Of a stretch of DNA of 64,000 bases, positions 17,532 through 27,245 are shown in pieces. A program made the position numbers and the translations under genes. The notes below the pieces were generated by a model. The model had not been told where the DNA came from. It ran no database searches and saw nothing but the letters and a program-made list of their open reading frames with translations. The stretch is from an uncultured Balneola sp. Lineage in GTDB: Bacteria; Bacteroidota; Rhodothermia; Balneolales; Balneolaceae. Each line of letters begins with the position of its first letter. The stretch's first letter is position 1. The DNA lies in assembly GCA_913058495.1 (NCBI GenBank), contig CAJXQC010000001.1:229936-293935 (forward strand), in the 5' to 3' direction.

Positions 17532-19460
17532 ATGCAGAATAAATGGACTATATATAGTTTCCTGGGAATCATGATAGTGGCACTCATTACGTTGGCAGTG
17601 CTGCAATATCATTGGTTGGGAAGTGTAAGCGATGCAGAAAAGAAGCGTCTGGAAGAAAATCTTGAAGCCTCTACAGAAAATTTTGTATCTGATTTAAACA
17701 GAGGATTTAGTTCTTTAAATCAGACTTTTAAAATCCAGATTAGCACCGGCGAATCTGATGTCGAACAATTACTCGAACAATCTTTCCTGAATTGGCTTTC
17801 AACTGCTGAATATCCACAGTTAGTAGATTCTGTGTTCTTTGTGGAGGATGTTTATGGGAGTAACCCCATTGTAAATATTTTCAATACTGACCCGGCAAGA
17901 CTTCTTGAATTTCGGGAAACAAAGCATATTACAAATTGGATTGATGAACAAAAAAAATCAAAAAAGCACGCATCCAACAGCTTTGATCTAATAAGATCGC
18001 CTGAATTTGGAGATCCTACATTAATTGCTGTTCCTGTACAATTACTTGATCTGATAACAGTAGAAAATGAAAATTCAGGTAAAAATATGCAGGTTAGTCT
18101 TAATATTGATCAGGGTGATGATGTAGTGCTTCTGCAGTTGGATGATGAAGTAATAAAAAATGAAATAATCCCTGATATAGCTAAAACCTATTTTTCAGAA
18201 TCCTACGAAGATCAATATCACATAAGCATAGTAAAAGAAGATAACGACTCGGATATTTCAAAGACGGTTTATTTAACAACATATGAAGGAGCCGACATTC
18301 CGGACCCTGACTACAAAAAAAACCTCAGAAAAATTGATTTCTCCAGTGTATTTATCATTCAAACTGATGCTGATGGAGCAAATGTAAACCCCTTTTTAAA
18401 CGGGATAGATTCATTGTCCGGAAAATTGAAAAGTATCGAAATCAGTGATAAATCATCATCTGTTAGAAGTATAGCTTTAAGTAATGAAACAAGACGTTTG
18501 AGTTATAAATCTGCTCAGAAAGATTCCATTTTTACTGCTAAAAGGGATACTACTATTAATACTTCGTTCTCTGCAGATTTTACAACAGCTGGTTGGCAAT
18601 TTTGGCTCAGCTTTAAAGAAGGTTCTCTGGATACTTTTGTCAATAAAGCTAAGAACCGTAACCTTGCGATAAGTTTTGGAATACTTTTGATACTTGGGTT
18701 TTGTGTAGGAATGATTGTTTTGTACTCAAAGCGTTCACAAGATCTCGCGGAAAAACAAATGCTGTTTGTTGCCGGAGTTTCTCACGAGCTAAGAACTCCC
18801 TTAACAGTTATTCGGTCTGCTGCAGAAAACCTGAATGAAGGAGTTATTCAATCAGAAGAACGTAAAAAGGAATATGCCAGGCTGATGTTGAAAGAAGGTC
18901 GCCGACTCAGCGATATGGTAGATCAAATAATGGAATTTTCAGGAATTCAATCAGGTAAGAAAGTATATCAGTTTTCGGATTTTGAAATCAAAAGCTTTGT
19001 TGAGGAAATTAACGCCGAATGCAGAACACTTTTGGAAGAACAAGAGATGACACTCGAATATTCTGTTCATACTTCAAAGGATTATATTTTTGCCGACAGA
19101 GATGCCTTATTTCTAGCTATTGGAAACTTAATTCAAAACGCTATAAAATTTAGCAATGGATCAAAGTTGGTTAGTTTAAAAGTAGAGGAGTTAGAATATA
19201 GATCAGACAATGCTGTTCGATTTCAGGTAATTGATAATGGAATTGGGATTCCGGAAGAGGAGCAGAAACAAGTTTTTGAGCCGTTTTTCAGAGGAACACG
19301 ATCTGTGAAAGATCAGGTAAAGGGCAATGGGATTGGTTTAAGTTTAGTACAGAAAGTTGCATTGGCTCATAACGGAGAAGTTACTCTTAGAAGCAAATCC
19401 GGAAAAGGTTCTGTGTTTTCATTGATAATTCCTCTAAATAAAAATAAGCATGATGGCTAG
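17532..19460 (+). CDS. Sensor histidine kinase
   Basis: 642 residues. Membrane helix at about 8-27, a large periplasmic sensor region (about 30-370), a second helix at about 377-397, then HisKA with phosphoacceptor His418 in GVSHELRTPLTVI and a HATPase_c domain: N-box NLIQNAIKFSNG, G1 DNGIGIPEEE, F-box FEPFFRG, G2 GNGIGLSLV. No HAMP domain is evident. The sensor region is not a recognised fold. The stop overlaps the response regulator start by 11 bp. Divergent position suggests it controls the PDZ/NEW3/ABC operon. Confidence 0.93.
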   Translation: MQNKWTIYSFLGIMIVALITLAVLQYHWLGSVSDAEKKRLEENLEASTENFVSDLNRGFSSLNQTFKIQISTGESDVEQLLEQSFLNWLSTAEYPQLVDSVFFVEDVYGSNPIVNIFNTDPARLLEFRETKHITNWIDEQKKSKKHASNSFDLIRSPEFGDPTLIAVPVQLLDLITVENENSGKNMQVSLNIDQGDDVVLLQLDDEVIKNEIIPDIAKTYFSESYEDQYHISIVKEDNDSDISKTVYLTTYEGADIPDPDYKKNLRKIDFSSVFIIQTDADGANVNPFLNGIDSLSGKLKSIEISDKSSSVRSIALSNETRRLSYKSAQKDSIFTAKRDTTINTSFSADFTTAGWQFWLSFKEGSLDTFVNKAKNRNLAISFGILLILGFCVGMIVLYSKRSQDLAEKQMLFVAGVSHELRTPLTVIRSAAENLNEGVIQSEERKKEYARLMLKEGRRLSDMVDQIMEFSGIQSGKKVYQFSDFEIKSFVEEINAECRTLLEEQEMTLEYSVHTSKDYIFADRDALFLAIGNLIQNAIKFSNGSKLVSLKVEELEYRSDNAVRFQVIDNGIGIPEEEQKQVFEPFFRGTRSVKDQVKGNGIGLSLVQKVALAHNGEVTLRSKSGKGSVFSLIIPLNKNKHDG

Positions 19461-20139
19461 AATACTTTTAATTGAGGACGAACCAGGTCTTGTGATGACG
19501 TTACAAGACAGGCTAGTGGATGAGAATTATGAAGTAGAATCTGCAAATGATGGAGAGGAAGGATTTCAGAAAGCGAAATCTGATGATTTTGATGTAATTG
19601 TTCTTGATCTGATGTTACCCAAAAAATCAGGGCTGGATGTTTGTCGTGATCTAAGACAAGCCGGAGTGGAAACACCGATTATAATGCTGACTGCAAAAGG
19701 GCAGGTGGTAGACAAAGTTCTTGGGCTAAAACTGGGAGCGAATGACTATATGCAAAAGCCATTTGAGATGATGGAGCTTCTGGCAAGAATTGAAGTTCAG
19801 TTACGAAAGAAAACTTCCGAAAAGAAATCCTCCGCGAGTGGAATTGTTGCTTTTGGCGATACAGAGATCAACTTCCAAAGTATTGAGGTAAAGAAAGAAG
19901 GAGAAACGATTAGTCTTTCATCTAAAGAATTTCAATTGTTGAAATTTATGGTTGAAAACGAAGGAGTGATTCTTTCAAGAGATCAATTACTAAATGAGGT
20001 TTGGGGATATGACGCAGTCCCATCAACAAGAACCGTTGACGTGCATATTGCCTGGCTTAGACAAAAACTTGAAGCAGATAGCGGTTACCCAAAGTATATT
20101 CTTACCGTTCATGGTTTTGGATACAAGTTTGTTGGATAG
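19450..20139 (+). CDS. OmpR-family response regulator
   Basis: 229 residues. Receiver domain with acidic pair in LIEDEPG, phosphoacceptor Asp53 (VIVLDLMLPKKSG), conserved Thr in MLTAKG and Lys in DYMQKPFE; winged-helix DNA-binding domain from about 130 with VWGYDAVPSTRTVDVHI and a C-terminal GFGYKF, typical of OmpR/PhoB. Two ATG codons in tandem (19450, 19453) could each start it. Overlaps the kinase gene, so the pair is co-translated. Likely binds the GTTAA repeats at 17447-17494 (inference). Confidence 0.95.
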   Translation: MMARILLIEDEPGLVMTLQDRLVDENYEVESANDGEEGFQKAKSDDFDVIVLDLMLPKKSGLDVCRDLRQAGVETPIIMLTAKGQVVDKVLGLKLGANDYMQKPFEMMELLARIEVQLRKKTSEKKSSASGIVAFGDTEINFQSIEVKKEGETISLSSKEFQLLKFMVENEGVILSRDQLLNEVWGYDAVPSTRTVDVHIAWLRQKLEADSGYPKYILTVHGFGYKFVG

Positions 20140-20169
20140 AAATATCCTCAACTTAAATACTGAAAGTAC

Positions 20170-21651
20170 TTAATCTTTAGCAGGATAAAGTTTGGTAAAA
20201 ATATATCCGGCTATCATTGATAAAAGAAAAGAAGGGGCCAGTACATCCAGCTTTTCGAAATAAATACCAATGCCGTCAATTTCCTGAACCACAAATTTGA
20301 AAAAAGGAACACATGCAAAACCTGTGATCATTGAGGCGATAGCTCCTTTTTCAGAATAAGCTTTCCAGAAAAGAGAAAGGATAATTACAGGGCAAAAAGT
20401 AGCTGCAATTCCCGACCACCCAAAAATCACAAACCAAAAAATTGTTCGGTCAGGCGATAGTACAGCTACTGAAAAAGAGAGTCCTAATGCAATTAGAGCC
20501 ATAACTAAAGTCACGATTTTTGATAATCTGGATAATTTGTCGTCAGCTAATTCGAGGTTAAAAATCTTTTGATAGAAATCTCTTGTTATAGCACTGGAAG
20601 CGACAACCAGAAGCGAATCTATGGTAGACATAATTGCAGATAGTACTATCGCTATGTAAACACCAACTAAGGTGAGAGGTAATAAATGTTCTACCAAAAC
20701 AATGAGTACATCTTCAGCTCCGGTTCCTAAAATAGCTTCCGGATCTTGTCCTGCTTCAGTGAATAAATATCTTCCCAAAAGTCCAATGGTTACCGCAGCA
20801 GCATCGGTCAGCAGTGTAAAACCAATGGCTACCCATCGGCCTTTATTGATCTCCAATTCATTTTTTACAGAAATAAACCGAACGTAGATCTGAGGTGATC
20901 CTAAGAAACCAAGTCCGATCATGGCAAATCCTAAAATGGTAAATACGTTGATCCAGGGATCGCTGCTGGTTCCCCAAATACTAAGAAGCCCCGGATCTAT
21001 GGCCTTCAAACCGCTAATGAACTCACCACCGCTATCGATCATAAACCAGGCAATAACAGGTAATAAAATAAGCCCGAAAAACATCATTGTGCCTTGGAAA
21101 AAATCAGACCAGACAGAAGCTAAAAAACCACCGATAAATATGTAGGATACTACAATGACAAATCCGATCAACGCACCGGTGAAGTAGTTCATATCAAGCA
21201 ATGATTCGAATGCTTTTCCGGTGGTATCTATTTGAGCACTTACGTAGATAATTACAAAAACAGAAAGAGCGGTTGCCGCAATGCTCCTCAATACATTTGA
21301 TGTTGGTTTGAATCTGCTTTCAAGAAAATCAGGGACGGTTATTGAATTGTACTGATCGGTTAATCTTTTAAATGGCTTGGCCATGAAAAACCATGAAATG
21401 GCAACTCCTAAAACTTCACCGAGTACAACCCAATATGCGGAAACGCCGGCAACAGCTCCCATGCCCGTCAATCCTAAAAGAAGCCAGCCCGACTCGCCTG
21501 TAGCTCTTGCAGAAAAAGCTACCGCCCAAAACCCCACATTCTTTCCACCAACGTAGTAGTCACTAAGCGTTTTAACTTTTCTGGAAGCAAAAACTCCTAT
21601 CAATACAAGAATAAGGCCATATAATCCCAGAATTATGTATTTAGTGACCAT
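20170..21651 (-). CDS. putP: Sodium/proline-type symporter (SSF family)
   Basis: 493 residues with about 13 hydrophobic helices. The first helix is followed by LSDYYVGGKNVGFWAVAFSA and ATGESGWLLLGLTGMG, then TVPDFLESRF, the landmarks of PutP-like sodium:solute symporters. It would import proline (or a related compatible solute) with Na+ across the inner membrane. PutP specificity is a family-level inference, since sequence alone does not separate proline from pantothenate or other substrates. Single gene; 30 bp after the convergent response regulator, 181 bp from the divergent MFS gene. Confidence 0.8.
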   Translation of the reverse strand: MVTKYIILGLYGLILVLIGVFASRKVKTLSDYYVGGKNVGFWAVAFSARATGESGWLLLGLTGMGAVAGVSAYWVVLGEVLGVAISWFFMAKPFKRLTDQYNSITVPDFLESRFKPTSNVLRSIAATALSVFVIIYVSAQIDTTGKAFESLLDMNYFTGALIGFVIVVSYIFIGGFLASVWSDFFQGTMMFFGLILLPVIAWFMIDSGGEFISGLKAIDPGLLSIWGTSSDPWINVFTILGFAMIGLGFLGSPQIYVRFISVKNELEINKGRWVAIGFTLLTDAAAVTIGLLGRYLFTEAGQDPEAILGTGAEDVLIVLVEHLLPLTLVGVYIAIVLSAIMSTIDSLLVVASSAITRDFYQKIFNLELADDKLSRLSKIVTLVMALIALGLSFSVAVLSPDRTIFWFVIFGWSGIAATFCPVIILSLFWKAYSEKGAIASMITGFACVPFFKFVVQEIDGIGIYFEKLDVLAPSFLLSMIAGYIFTKLYPAKD

Positions 21652-21832
21652 CCGAAAAAGTTAGTTGTTTTGAAATATCCGAAATAAGAAGTGGGTTGAA
21701 TATTTCTGTAAATAATAGAATAAAAGCTAAACTACAAATTTGTACAAAATCCTATTTTGCTTTTCTGATTTCTAAACCGATATTCAACAATCCTGTATTA
21801 CAGGAATTCATAAGTTATGGGGAATTAAATGC

Positions 21833-23125
21833 ATGATTGAAAAACCAAAAGGGAAAGGACTTTTTGCATGGGCGCTGTATGACTGGGCGAACAGCTCCTA
21901 CTTCGTAATTATACAGACCTTTATTTTTGCTGCTTATTTTACCAAAGCCATTGCTGAAAATGTAGAGATTGGTACTGCTCAATGGGGAAATATGATAAGC
22001 GTTGCAGGTCTTGTAATAGCAATCGGAGCTCCGGTTTTTGGTGCTATAGCAGATCAGGCGGGAAGACGAAAACCATGGATCGCAGCTTTTACTGTTTTGT
22101 GTGTAATTGCTTGTGGATTGCTTTGGTATGCTGAGCCCGGAGTAGATTCACTTTGGTTTGCTCTTGGAATGGGATTTATGGCTACAATTGGAGCTGAGTT
22201 TGCATTTATATTTTACAGCGCTATGCTTCCTGACTTGGTTCCGGCTGATAAATTGGGTCGATGGAGTGGCTGGGGTTGGGGAATGGGTTATGCGGGAGGA
22301 TTAGCTTGTTTGCTGGTGGCTTTGGTGGCATTTATTCAAACTGACGGACTTTGGCTTGGCTTGGACGCTGAAACTGCAGAACCTGTAAGGGCTACGTTCA
22401 TATTAACGGCAATCTGGTACGCTCTTTTTAGTTTACCTCTATTTTTTAGAACGCCTGATAATCCATCATTAAATAAAAAGATCGTAGAATCAGTTCGCTT
22501 TGGATTCGCTCAATTAATTATTTCGATTAAGGAAGTGAAAAAGTTTAAGAACATTGTAAAATTCTTGTTCGCCAGGATGTTTTATAATGATGCTGTAGTG
22601 ACCATATTTGCTATGGGGGGTGTTTATGCTGCAGGAACTTTTGATATGGATGAAGAGCAGATACTGATGTTTGGAATAGGATTAAATGTTACTGCGGGAT
22701 TAGGAGCTTTCGGGTTCGCTTGGCTGGATGATAAGTCAGGAAGTAAATTCACTATTAACGCTTCGATCTTGGGCTTATTGATTCCATTAGTTGCACTTAT
22801 TGTTGTTAAAGATGTGACATGGTTTATTGTATGGGGTTTAATACTCGGAATTTTTGTCGGACCAATTCAGGCAGCGTCAAGATCTTTTATGGCCAGATTG
22901 TCACCTCCTGATTTAACAAACCAGATGTTTGGATTGTTGGCTCTTTCAGGTAAAGTAACCTCATTTATTGGTCCTTTTTTAGTAGGTTTATTAACTGTTC
23001 AATTTGGAAGTCAGCGACTTGGAATGTCGGCTATTCTTGTTCTGCTATTGATCGGTTTACTGCTTATGTTTAGCGTAAAGGAGCATGAAGCTCCGGGAAT
23101 CGAAGTAAATCCAGAGCAGATATAA
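21833..23125 (+). CDS. UMF1/Atg22-type MFS transporter
   Basis: 430 residues, about 12 membrane helices. The N-terminus LFAWALYDWANSSYFVIIQT is diagnostic of the UMF1 family (DUF/Atg22-like major facilitators), as is GAIADQAGRRKPWI between helices 2 and 3. Eukaryotic Atg22 exports amino acids from the vacuole; bacterial substrates are unknown. The stop (TAA, 23123-23125) overlaps the start of the PH-domain gene by one base, so the two and the next two genes probably form one operon. Confidence 0.85.
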   Translation: MIEKPKGKGLFAWALYDWANSSYFVIIQTFIFAAYFTKAIAENVEIGTAQWGNMISVAGLVIAIGAPVFGAIADQAGRRKPWIAAFTVLCVIACGLLWYAEPGVDSLWFALGMGFMATIGAEFAFIFYSAMLPDLVPADKLGRWSGWGWGMGYAGGLACLLVALVAFIQTDGLWLGLDAETAEPVRATFILTAIWYALFSLPLFFRTPDNPSLNKKIVESVRFGFAQLIISIKEVKKFKNIVKFLFARMFYNDAVVTIFAMGGVYAAGTFDMDEEQILMFGIGLNVTAGLGAFGFAWLDDKSGSKFTINASILGLLIPLVALIVVKDVTWFIVWGLILGIFVGPIQAASRSFMARLSPPDLTNQMFGLLALSGKVTSFIGPFLVGLLTVQFGSQRLGMSAILVLLLIGLLLMFSVKEHEAPGIEVNPEQI

Positions 23126-23610
23126 TGATCAATCATATTCCGGAATCCAGAATTGATAAGAAAGCAATTAAAGCTTGGCGTTTTTCAGCGTTGATATTTG
23201 GAATCCTGTGGTTTGTCCCTGCAATTGCCTATATATCAATCTCTATCGGAATAAATAAATTTGATCTCATTCTTTCGATCCTTTCTGTGATACCTTCACT
23301 GGTTTTGTATCTGTTTATTGGTTTGTTGGTTCCAAATTTACGTTGGCAGAGATGGCGTTATGAAGTAAATGATGACGCAATTGATTTGTTAAGAGGTTTT
23401 GTTTTCAAAACAAGAACGGTTGTTCCCATTAACAGAGTTCAGCATGTTGATACGAATCAGGGTCCGATCTATCGCAAATATGGATTGTCATCAGTAAAAA
23501 TATCAACCGCGGCTACAACACACGAGATTCCGGCGCTTGATGATGAAACCGCAACCGAGGTGCGTAATAAAATTTCTCAGTTAGTTCGTCAGGTTAAAGA
23601 AGATGTCTGA
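23125..23610 (+). CDS. Bacterial PH-domain membrane protein (YdbS-like)
   Basis: 161 residues: two membrane helices (about 22-42 and 50-72) followed by a bPH2 domain (about 75-155) containing WRYEVNDDAIDLLRGFVF, RTVVPINRVQHVDTNQGP and KYGLSSVKISTAA. This is the YdbS arrangement, which is almost always encoded before a longer YdbT-like protein, as here with 8 bp overlap. Function of the pair is unknown; roles in envelope or resistance to cationic peptides have been suggested for relatives. Confidence 0.85.
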   Translation: MINHIPESRIDKKAIKAWRFSALIFGILWFVPAIAYISISIGINKFDLILSILSVIPSLVLYLFIGLLVPNLRWQRWRYEVNDDAIDLLRGFVFKTRTVVPINRVQHVDTNQGPIYRKYGLSSVKISTAATTHEIPALDDETATEVRNKISQLVRQVKEDV

Positions 23611-25060
23611 ATTCAGAAGGCAACATTGGGCGGCGGCAGTTGATCGTCTTTTTACTGCTGTAAGACAAAATTTTGTCACATTCCTGATTCTTATTTTTGT
23701 AGGTACACGTCAGGCCGGAGGAGATTACTTTGTTTATGTACTGATCGGAACAATGGCATTAACATTTTTTTCAGGAATAGCAGGGTGGTATCGTTTTCAG
23801 TACAGAATTTCAGATGGTGAACTCCAGATAAAAAAAGGAATTTTCGTTCGTAAAAAAGTCTATATGGCTAAAGAACGGATCCAGGTTATTGATGTGACTG
23901 AAGGTTTGGTTCAGAGAGTTTTTGGGCTTGTTAAAGTAGAAGTAAAAACCGCCGGGGGTGGGACAGAAAGTGCCACCATAAATGCGATGACCTTTGAAGA
24001 AGCAGAAGAGCTGAAAAGAGAGCTTCGCAATAATAATCGGGTAAAAATAGAAGGGGATGAGTTACTCGAAGATGAAGGAGTAAGTAGTGAGGATGAATTT
24101 CTGGACGAATGGAAGATATCATCTAAAGAGTTAGTGATGGCAGCATTTACATCCGGAAACTTTGGTTTAATTGCCTCTATTCTTGGAGCGTTTTCCGGTC
24201 AACTTGACGCTGTGATAACAGATGAAACTATTGAGTATATACAAGGTCTGATGCCCGGTTTGAATAACTTTACCTTAGTTGCTACGGTAGTTATAGTGAT
24301 TCTCATAATATCATGGACATTTTCCTTTCTGGGGGTGATCTTTAATTACTCAGACTTTAGCGTTAAAAAGACAGAGAAAGAACTTTTGATCCGCTCAGGT
24401 CTTATCGAAAGAAAGCATATAACCATTCCATTTGACAGAATACAGGCTGTTAGGTTTATTGAAGGTGTTTTAAGACAGCCGTTAGGCTGTGGAATGCTAT
24501 ACGTTGAAAGTGCAGGCTTTGAGCAAAATGCAAAAGAACGCTCCATAGTTTTGGTTCCTTTTATTTCACGTACAAAAATGCATGAATTCTTTGATCGGTT
24601 TTTATCAGATTTCCATATCCCTGAATTGGAAGTTAAACCTCCGGAAAGATCTTTTTTCAGATATCTCAGAAGACCTAATTACCTGCTTTTGGTGGCAATT
24701 CCAGTAGCTTGGTATTTCTGGGATTTTGGATGGTTGCTGACTTTTTTAATTATTCCGGCTACAATTTTAGGCTGGTTGAGATATAAGGATGCAGGTTTAT
24801 ATTTTGATTCCAAAATGATCACAATGCAATTCAGAAACTTCAATAGAAAAACGGCCTTTATAAGAAGAAAGCGAGTACAGGTAATTGAAGAAACTATAAA
24901 TCCATTTCAGGAAAGAAAAAAGATATCCAGTTTGGCTGTCACGGCTGCTTCAGGAGCAAAAGGAATTGAGTTTAGTATCAATGACCTTGAAAGCACTGAT
25001 GTAAGCAGAATCAGAAAATGGCTTTTAAATGGTGAAACGGATTATGCCTCAACACAGTAA
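23603..25060 (+). CDS. Bacterial PH-domain membrane protein (YdbT-like)
   Basis: 485 residues with three bPH2 domains separated by paired membrane helices: domain 1 about 70-135 (YRISDGELQIKKGIFVRKKV, RIQVIDVTEGLVQRVFGL), domain 2 about 260-325 (RSGLIERKHITIPFDRIQAV, GVLRQPLG), domain 3 about 395-475 (RNFNRKTAFIRRKRVQVIEE). This matches the YdbT layout. It overlaps the YdbS-like gene by 8 bp and the GNAT gene by 17 bp. The two proteins likely form one membrane complex; its cargo or signal is unknown. Confidence 0.85.
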   Translation: MSEFRRQHWAAAVDRLFTAVRQNFVTFLILIFVGTRQAGGDYFVYVLIGTMALTFFSGIAGWYRFQYRISDGELQIKKGIFVRKKVYMAKERIQVIDVTEGLVQRVFGLVKVEVKTAGGGTESATINAMTFEEAEELKRELRNNNRVKIEGDELLEDEGVSSEDEFLDEWKISSKELVMAAFTSGNFGLIASILGAFSGQLDAVITDETIEYIQGLMPGLNNFTLVATVVIVILIISWTFSFLGVIFNYSDFSVKKTEKELLIRSGLIERKHITIPFDRIQAVRFIEGVLRQPLGCGMLYVESAGFEQNAKERSIVLVPFISRTKMHEFFDRFLSDFHIPELEVKPPERSFFRYLRRPNYLLLVAIPVAWYFWDFGWLLTFLIIPATILGWLRYKDAGLYFDSKMITMQFRNFNRKTAFIRRKRVQVIEETINPFQERKKISSLAVTAASGAKGIEFSINDLESTDVSRIRKWLLNGETDYASTQ

Positions 25061-25487
25061 GAAGTTGAAAATAAGGGAAGTGAGCGCTTCTGAAATCATC
25101 CGATTATTGGAAGATTGCGAACTTCCAACCTCAGACTTAAATCCAAGTGCGTCTGTTTTTCTGGGAGCTTTTTATGATGATAAATTGGTGGGATGTGTTG
25201 GTCTTGAAAAAATCAGTGATTCGGGGTTGCTGAGATCTCTTGCCGTGAATCAGGGTTTCAGAGGAAAGGGAATTGGTTTTGAACTTACCAAAGCAGTGCT
25301 TACTGAATCAATAAAGAAATCGTATTCAGAAGTTTATTTATTAACAACTGATGCAGAGAAGTTTTTTATAAAAGCAGGTTTTTATAAAATTGTAAAGGAA
25401 AACTCGCCAAAAGCTGTTAAAGAGACAAAACAATACAGCGAAATCTGTTCTGATTCCGCTGTAGTAATGAAAATTGATCTAGCCTAA
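25044..25487 (+). CDS. GNAT acetyltransferase, ArsN2-like
   Basis: 147 residues from ATG 25044; an upstream ATG (25029) adds five residues. GNAT features: [35 protein letters not shown] (acetyl-CoA loop R-G-x-G-I-G), [17 protein letters not shown]. The combination [13 protein letters not shown] and the LRSLAV strand resembles ArsN2 proteins linked to arsenic resistance, but no ars gene is near, so the substrate stays open. Overlaps the YdbT-like gene at the 5' end and the convergent ZIP gene by 9 bp at the 3' end. Confidence 0.75.
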   Translation: MPQHSKKLKIREVSASEIIRLLEDCELPTSDLNPSASVFLGAFYDDKLVGCVGLEKISDSGLLRSLAVNQGFRGKGIGFELTKAVLTESIKKSYSEVYLLTTDAEKFFIKAGFYKIVKENSPKAVKETKQYSEICSDSAVVMKIDLA

Positions 25488-26303
25488 TGAGACATCAAGA
25501 ACCATCATCACGCAAAACCCTACCAGAGTTCCCAATGTAGCTAGATCCGTATTTCCGTGATGTTGACTTTCAGGAATGAGTTCCTCAACTACAACATATA
25601 TCATTGCGCCGGCAGCAAAAGCAAGAGCGTAAGGAAGAATAGGAGTAATAAAAATAACAGCAGCGGCACCTATTACTGCAGAAACAGGTTCAACTACTCC
25701 TGAAAGCTGTCCATACCAAAAACTCTTTCCTACTTTAGCACCATCTCTTCTTAAAGGTAAAGATACAGCCATTCCTTCCGGGAAATTTTGAATTCCAATT
25801 CCTATAGCCAAGGCAATAGCTCCTGCTACAGTTGCTGTACCTGTAACATCCACACCTGAAGCGGCAGCACCAAAAAGGACTCCAACAGCTAATCCTTCCG
25901 GAATGTTATGAAGCGTAATAGCAAGAACCAGTAAAGTTGAGCGCCTCCATTTAGTTGGAACACCTTCAGCTTCAGATCGGTCAAAACCGAGATGTAAATG
26001 CGGCAAATACTGATCAGCAACTCTTAAAAATAAACCTCCTCCTAAAAAACCAATAACAGCAGGTAACCAGGGAATAGAACCTTGTGCTTCAGCCATATCT
26101 ATTGAAGGAATAATTAAAGACCATACACTCGCCGCAATCATTACTCCTGCAGCAAAGCCCATCATACTATCTAGAAGTGGATAATTTATTTTTTTGGTAA
26201 AGAAAACAAGAGAAGCCCCAAGTGCTGTTAAGGTCCAAGTAAATAAACCACCTAGAAGTGCTTGTACTATCGGATTAAGTTCGTAGAAAAATTCTGGAAT
26301 CAT
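25479..26303 (-). CDS. ZIP-family divalent metal transporter
   Basis: 274 residues, eight membrane helices. The two metal-binding helices read [14 protein letters not shown] and [13 protein letters not shown]; in the second the usual His/Asn position is Gln, as in GufA-like ZIPs. Helix 8 ends in [13 protein letters not shown]. These proteins bring Zn2+ (or Fe2+/Mn2+) into the cytoplasm. The short His-poor loop between helices 3 and 4 favours the bacterial GufA/ZupT branch. A gene for a propeller with a His/Met-rich insert lies about 1 kb away. Stop codons overlap those of the GNAT gene by 9 bp. Confidence 0.88.
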   Translation of the reverse strand: MIPEFFYELNPIVQALLGGLFTWTLTALGASLVFFTKKINYPLLDSMMGFAAGVMIAASVWSLIIPSIDMAEAQGSIPWLPAVIGFLGGGLFLRVADQYLPHLHLGFDRSEAEGVPTKWRRSTLLVLAITLHNIPEGLAVGVLFGAAASGVDVTGTATVAGAIALAIGIGIQNFPEGMAVSLPLRRDGAKVGKSFWYGQLSGVVEPVSAVIGAAAVIFITPILPYALAFAAGAMIYVVVEELIPESQHHGNTDLATLGTLVGFCVMMVLDVSLG

Positions 26304-26457
26304 ATGCTTAAATTTTTTTCTAAACTTAATAAATTTTTAGACAAGACTAAATATTATAATCCATTAAATAAGAATATTTTATAGTTTGGGATATCTTATT
26401 TCACTTACCTTTTATCAATAGATAGGTTTAAAGTAAAAAAGGGCTTGGGTTAGTCAC

Positions 26458-27177
26458 ATGAATCAAAAGAATGAAGCGTATCAACTACCAATTAAGGAAG
26501 GTAAAGTTAGGATTGTTTTTAATGTTGATCAGGTTCAGGTAAAAATTTCAAATTCTATTAAAGACTTTTTTTCTCAAAAAGATGATACTGTAAAGTTATT
26601 TGTAGATCTGGGTGATCTAAACATAAAAGGAATAAAGAATGAAGGGTATGATCTTGTAAAAAAGAAAAGTAAGCAAAATCCCGAAGATTCTTTTGCTCTT
26701 CCTGAAGATATAATCTGGTTTGATGTAGATATAGAAGAAGTTTCAAATGTTCTTAATAATTCTGTAAAGTTCACGATCAAAGGACATTACTCAGAACATG
26801 TACGTTACTTTATTGATGAAATGGATTATAGAATTGAATGGCTTCAACATGATAAGGTCAAAGATGAGATTTCAACAGTAAGCGTAACAAAAAGAAACTA
26901 TACTCAGCCGAAATTAGAGCAGAATGTTAGCTATGAGTTAGAACAGATAGCAAAAAGTGCAGAATTATTACACAAGGCAATAAATAGAATTGATCTAAGA
27001 ACCCGCTCTGCTTATGTAAGACTGAATACTGAAGATGGCATGTTGGATCCTGTTATTACAATAATTGCTGAGAGGTTAGGATACGATGTAAAAGTGTTGG
27101 ATGAAGAGACTGTCTCTGAGCTTAAGAAGAGAGGCCAAAAAGCTACCCACCTTATTTCTTTGGTTATAAACTACTAG
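26458..27177 (+). CDS. Unknown 239-aa cytoplasmic protein
   Basis: No signal peptide or membrane segment. The N-terminal half is beta-rich and acidic/lysine-rich (KLFVDLGDLNIKGIKNEGYD, IIWFDVDIEEVSNVL), and a helical section follows (YELEQIAKSAELLHKAINRI) with a closing alpha/beta stretch (IAERLGYDVKVLDEETVSEL). I recognise no family. It has its own upstream gap of 154 bp from the divergent ZIP gene and ends at a bidirectional terminator, so it is a monocistronic unit. Confidence 0.7.
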   Translation: MNQKNEAYQLPIKEGKVRIVFNVDQVQVKISNSIKDFFSQKDDTVKLFVDLGDLNIKGIKNEGYDLVKKKSKQNPEDSFALPEDIIWFDVDIEEVSNVLNNSVKFTIKGHYSEHVRYFIDEMDYRIEWLQHDKVKDEISTVSVTKRNYTQPKLEQNVSYELEQIAKSAELLHKAINRIDLRTRSAYVRLNTEDGMLDPVITIIAERLGYDVKVLDEETVSELKKRGQKATHLISLVINY

Positions 27178-27192
27178 CAACTTGCCAAAAAA

Positions 27193-27220
27193 AAGCTCCT
27201 TTAGTGAATTAAAGGAGCTT
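27193..27220 (-). terminator. Intrinsic terminator for the YncE-like gene
   Basis: AAGCTCCTTTA (27193-27203) pairs with TAAAGGAGCTT (27210-27220); on the minus strand the stem is followed by eight T. It also sits after the plus-strand gene ending at 27177, so it may end both transcripts. Confidence 0.9.
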
Positions 27221-27245
27221 GATTACTTAGTTCAGTTAAATTCTT

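Noticed and set aside
25044..25487. Arsenic resistance locus suggested by an ArsN2-like GNAT
   Set aside because: No arsR, arsC, arsB/acr3 or arsA gene is in the neighbourhood; family resemblance alone is weak.
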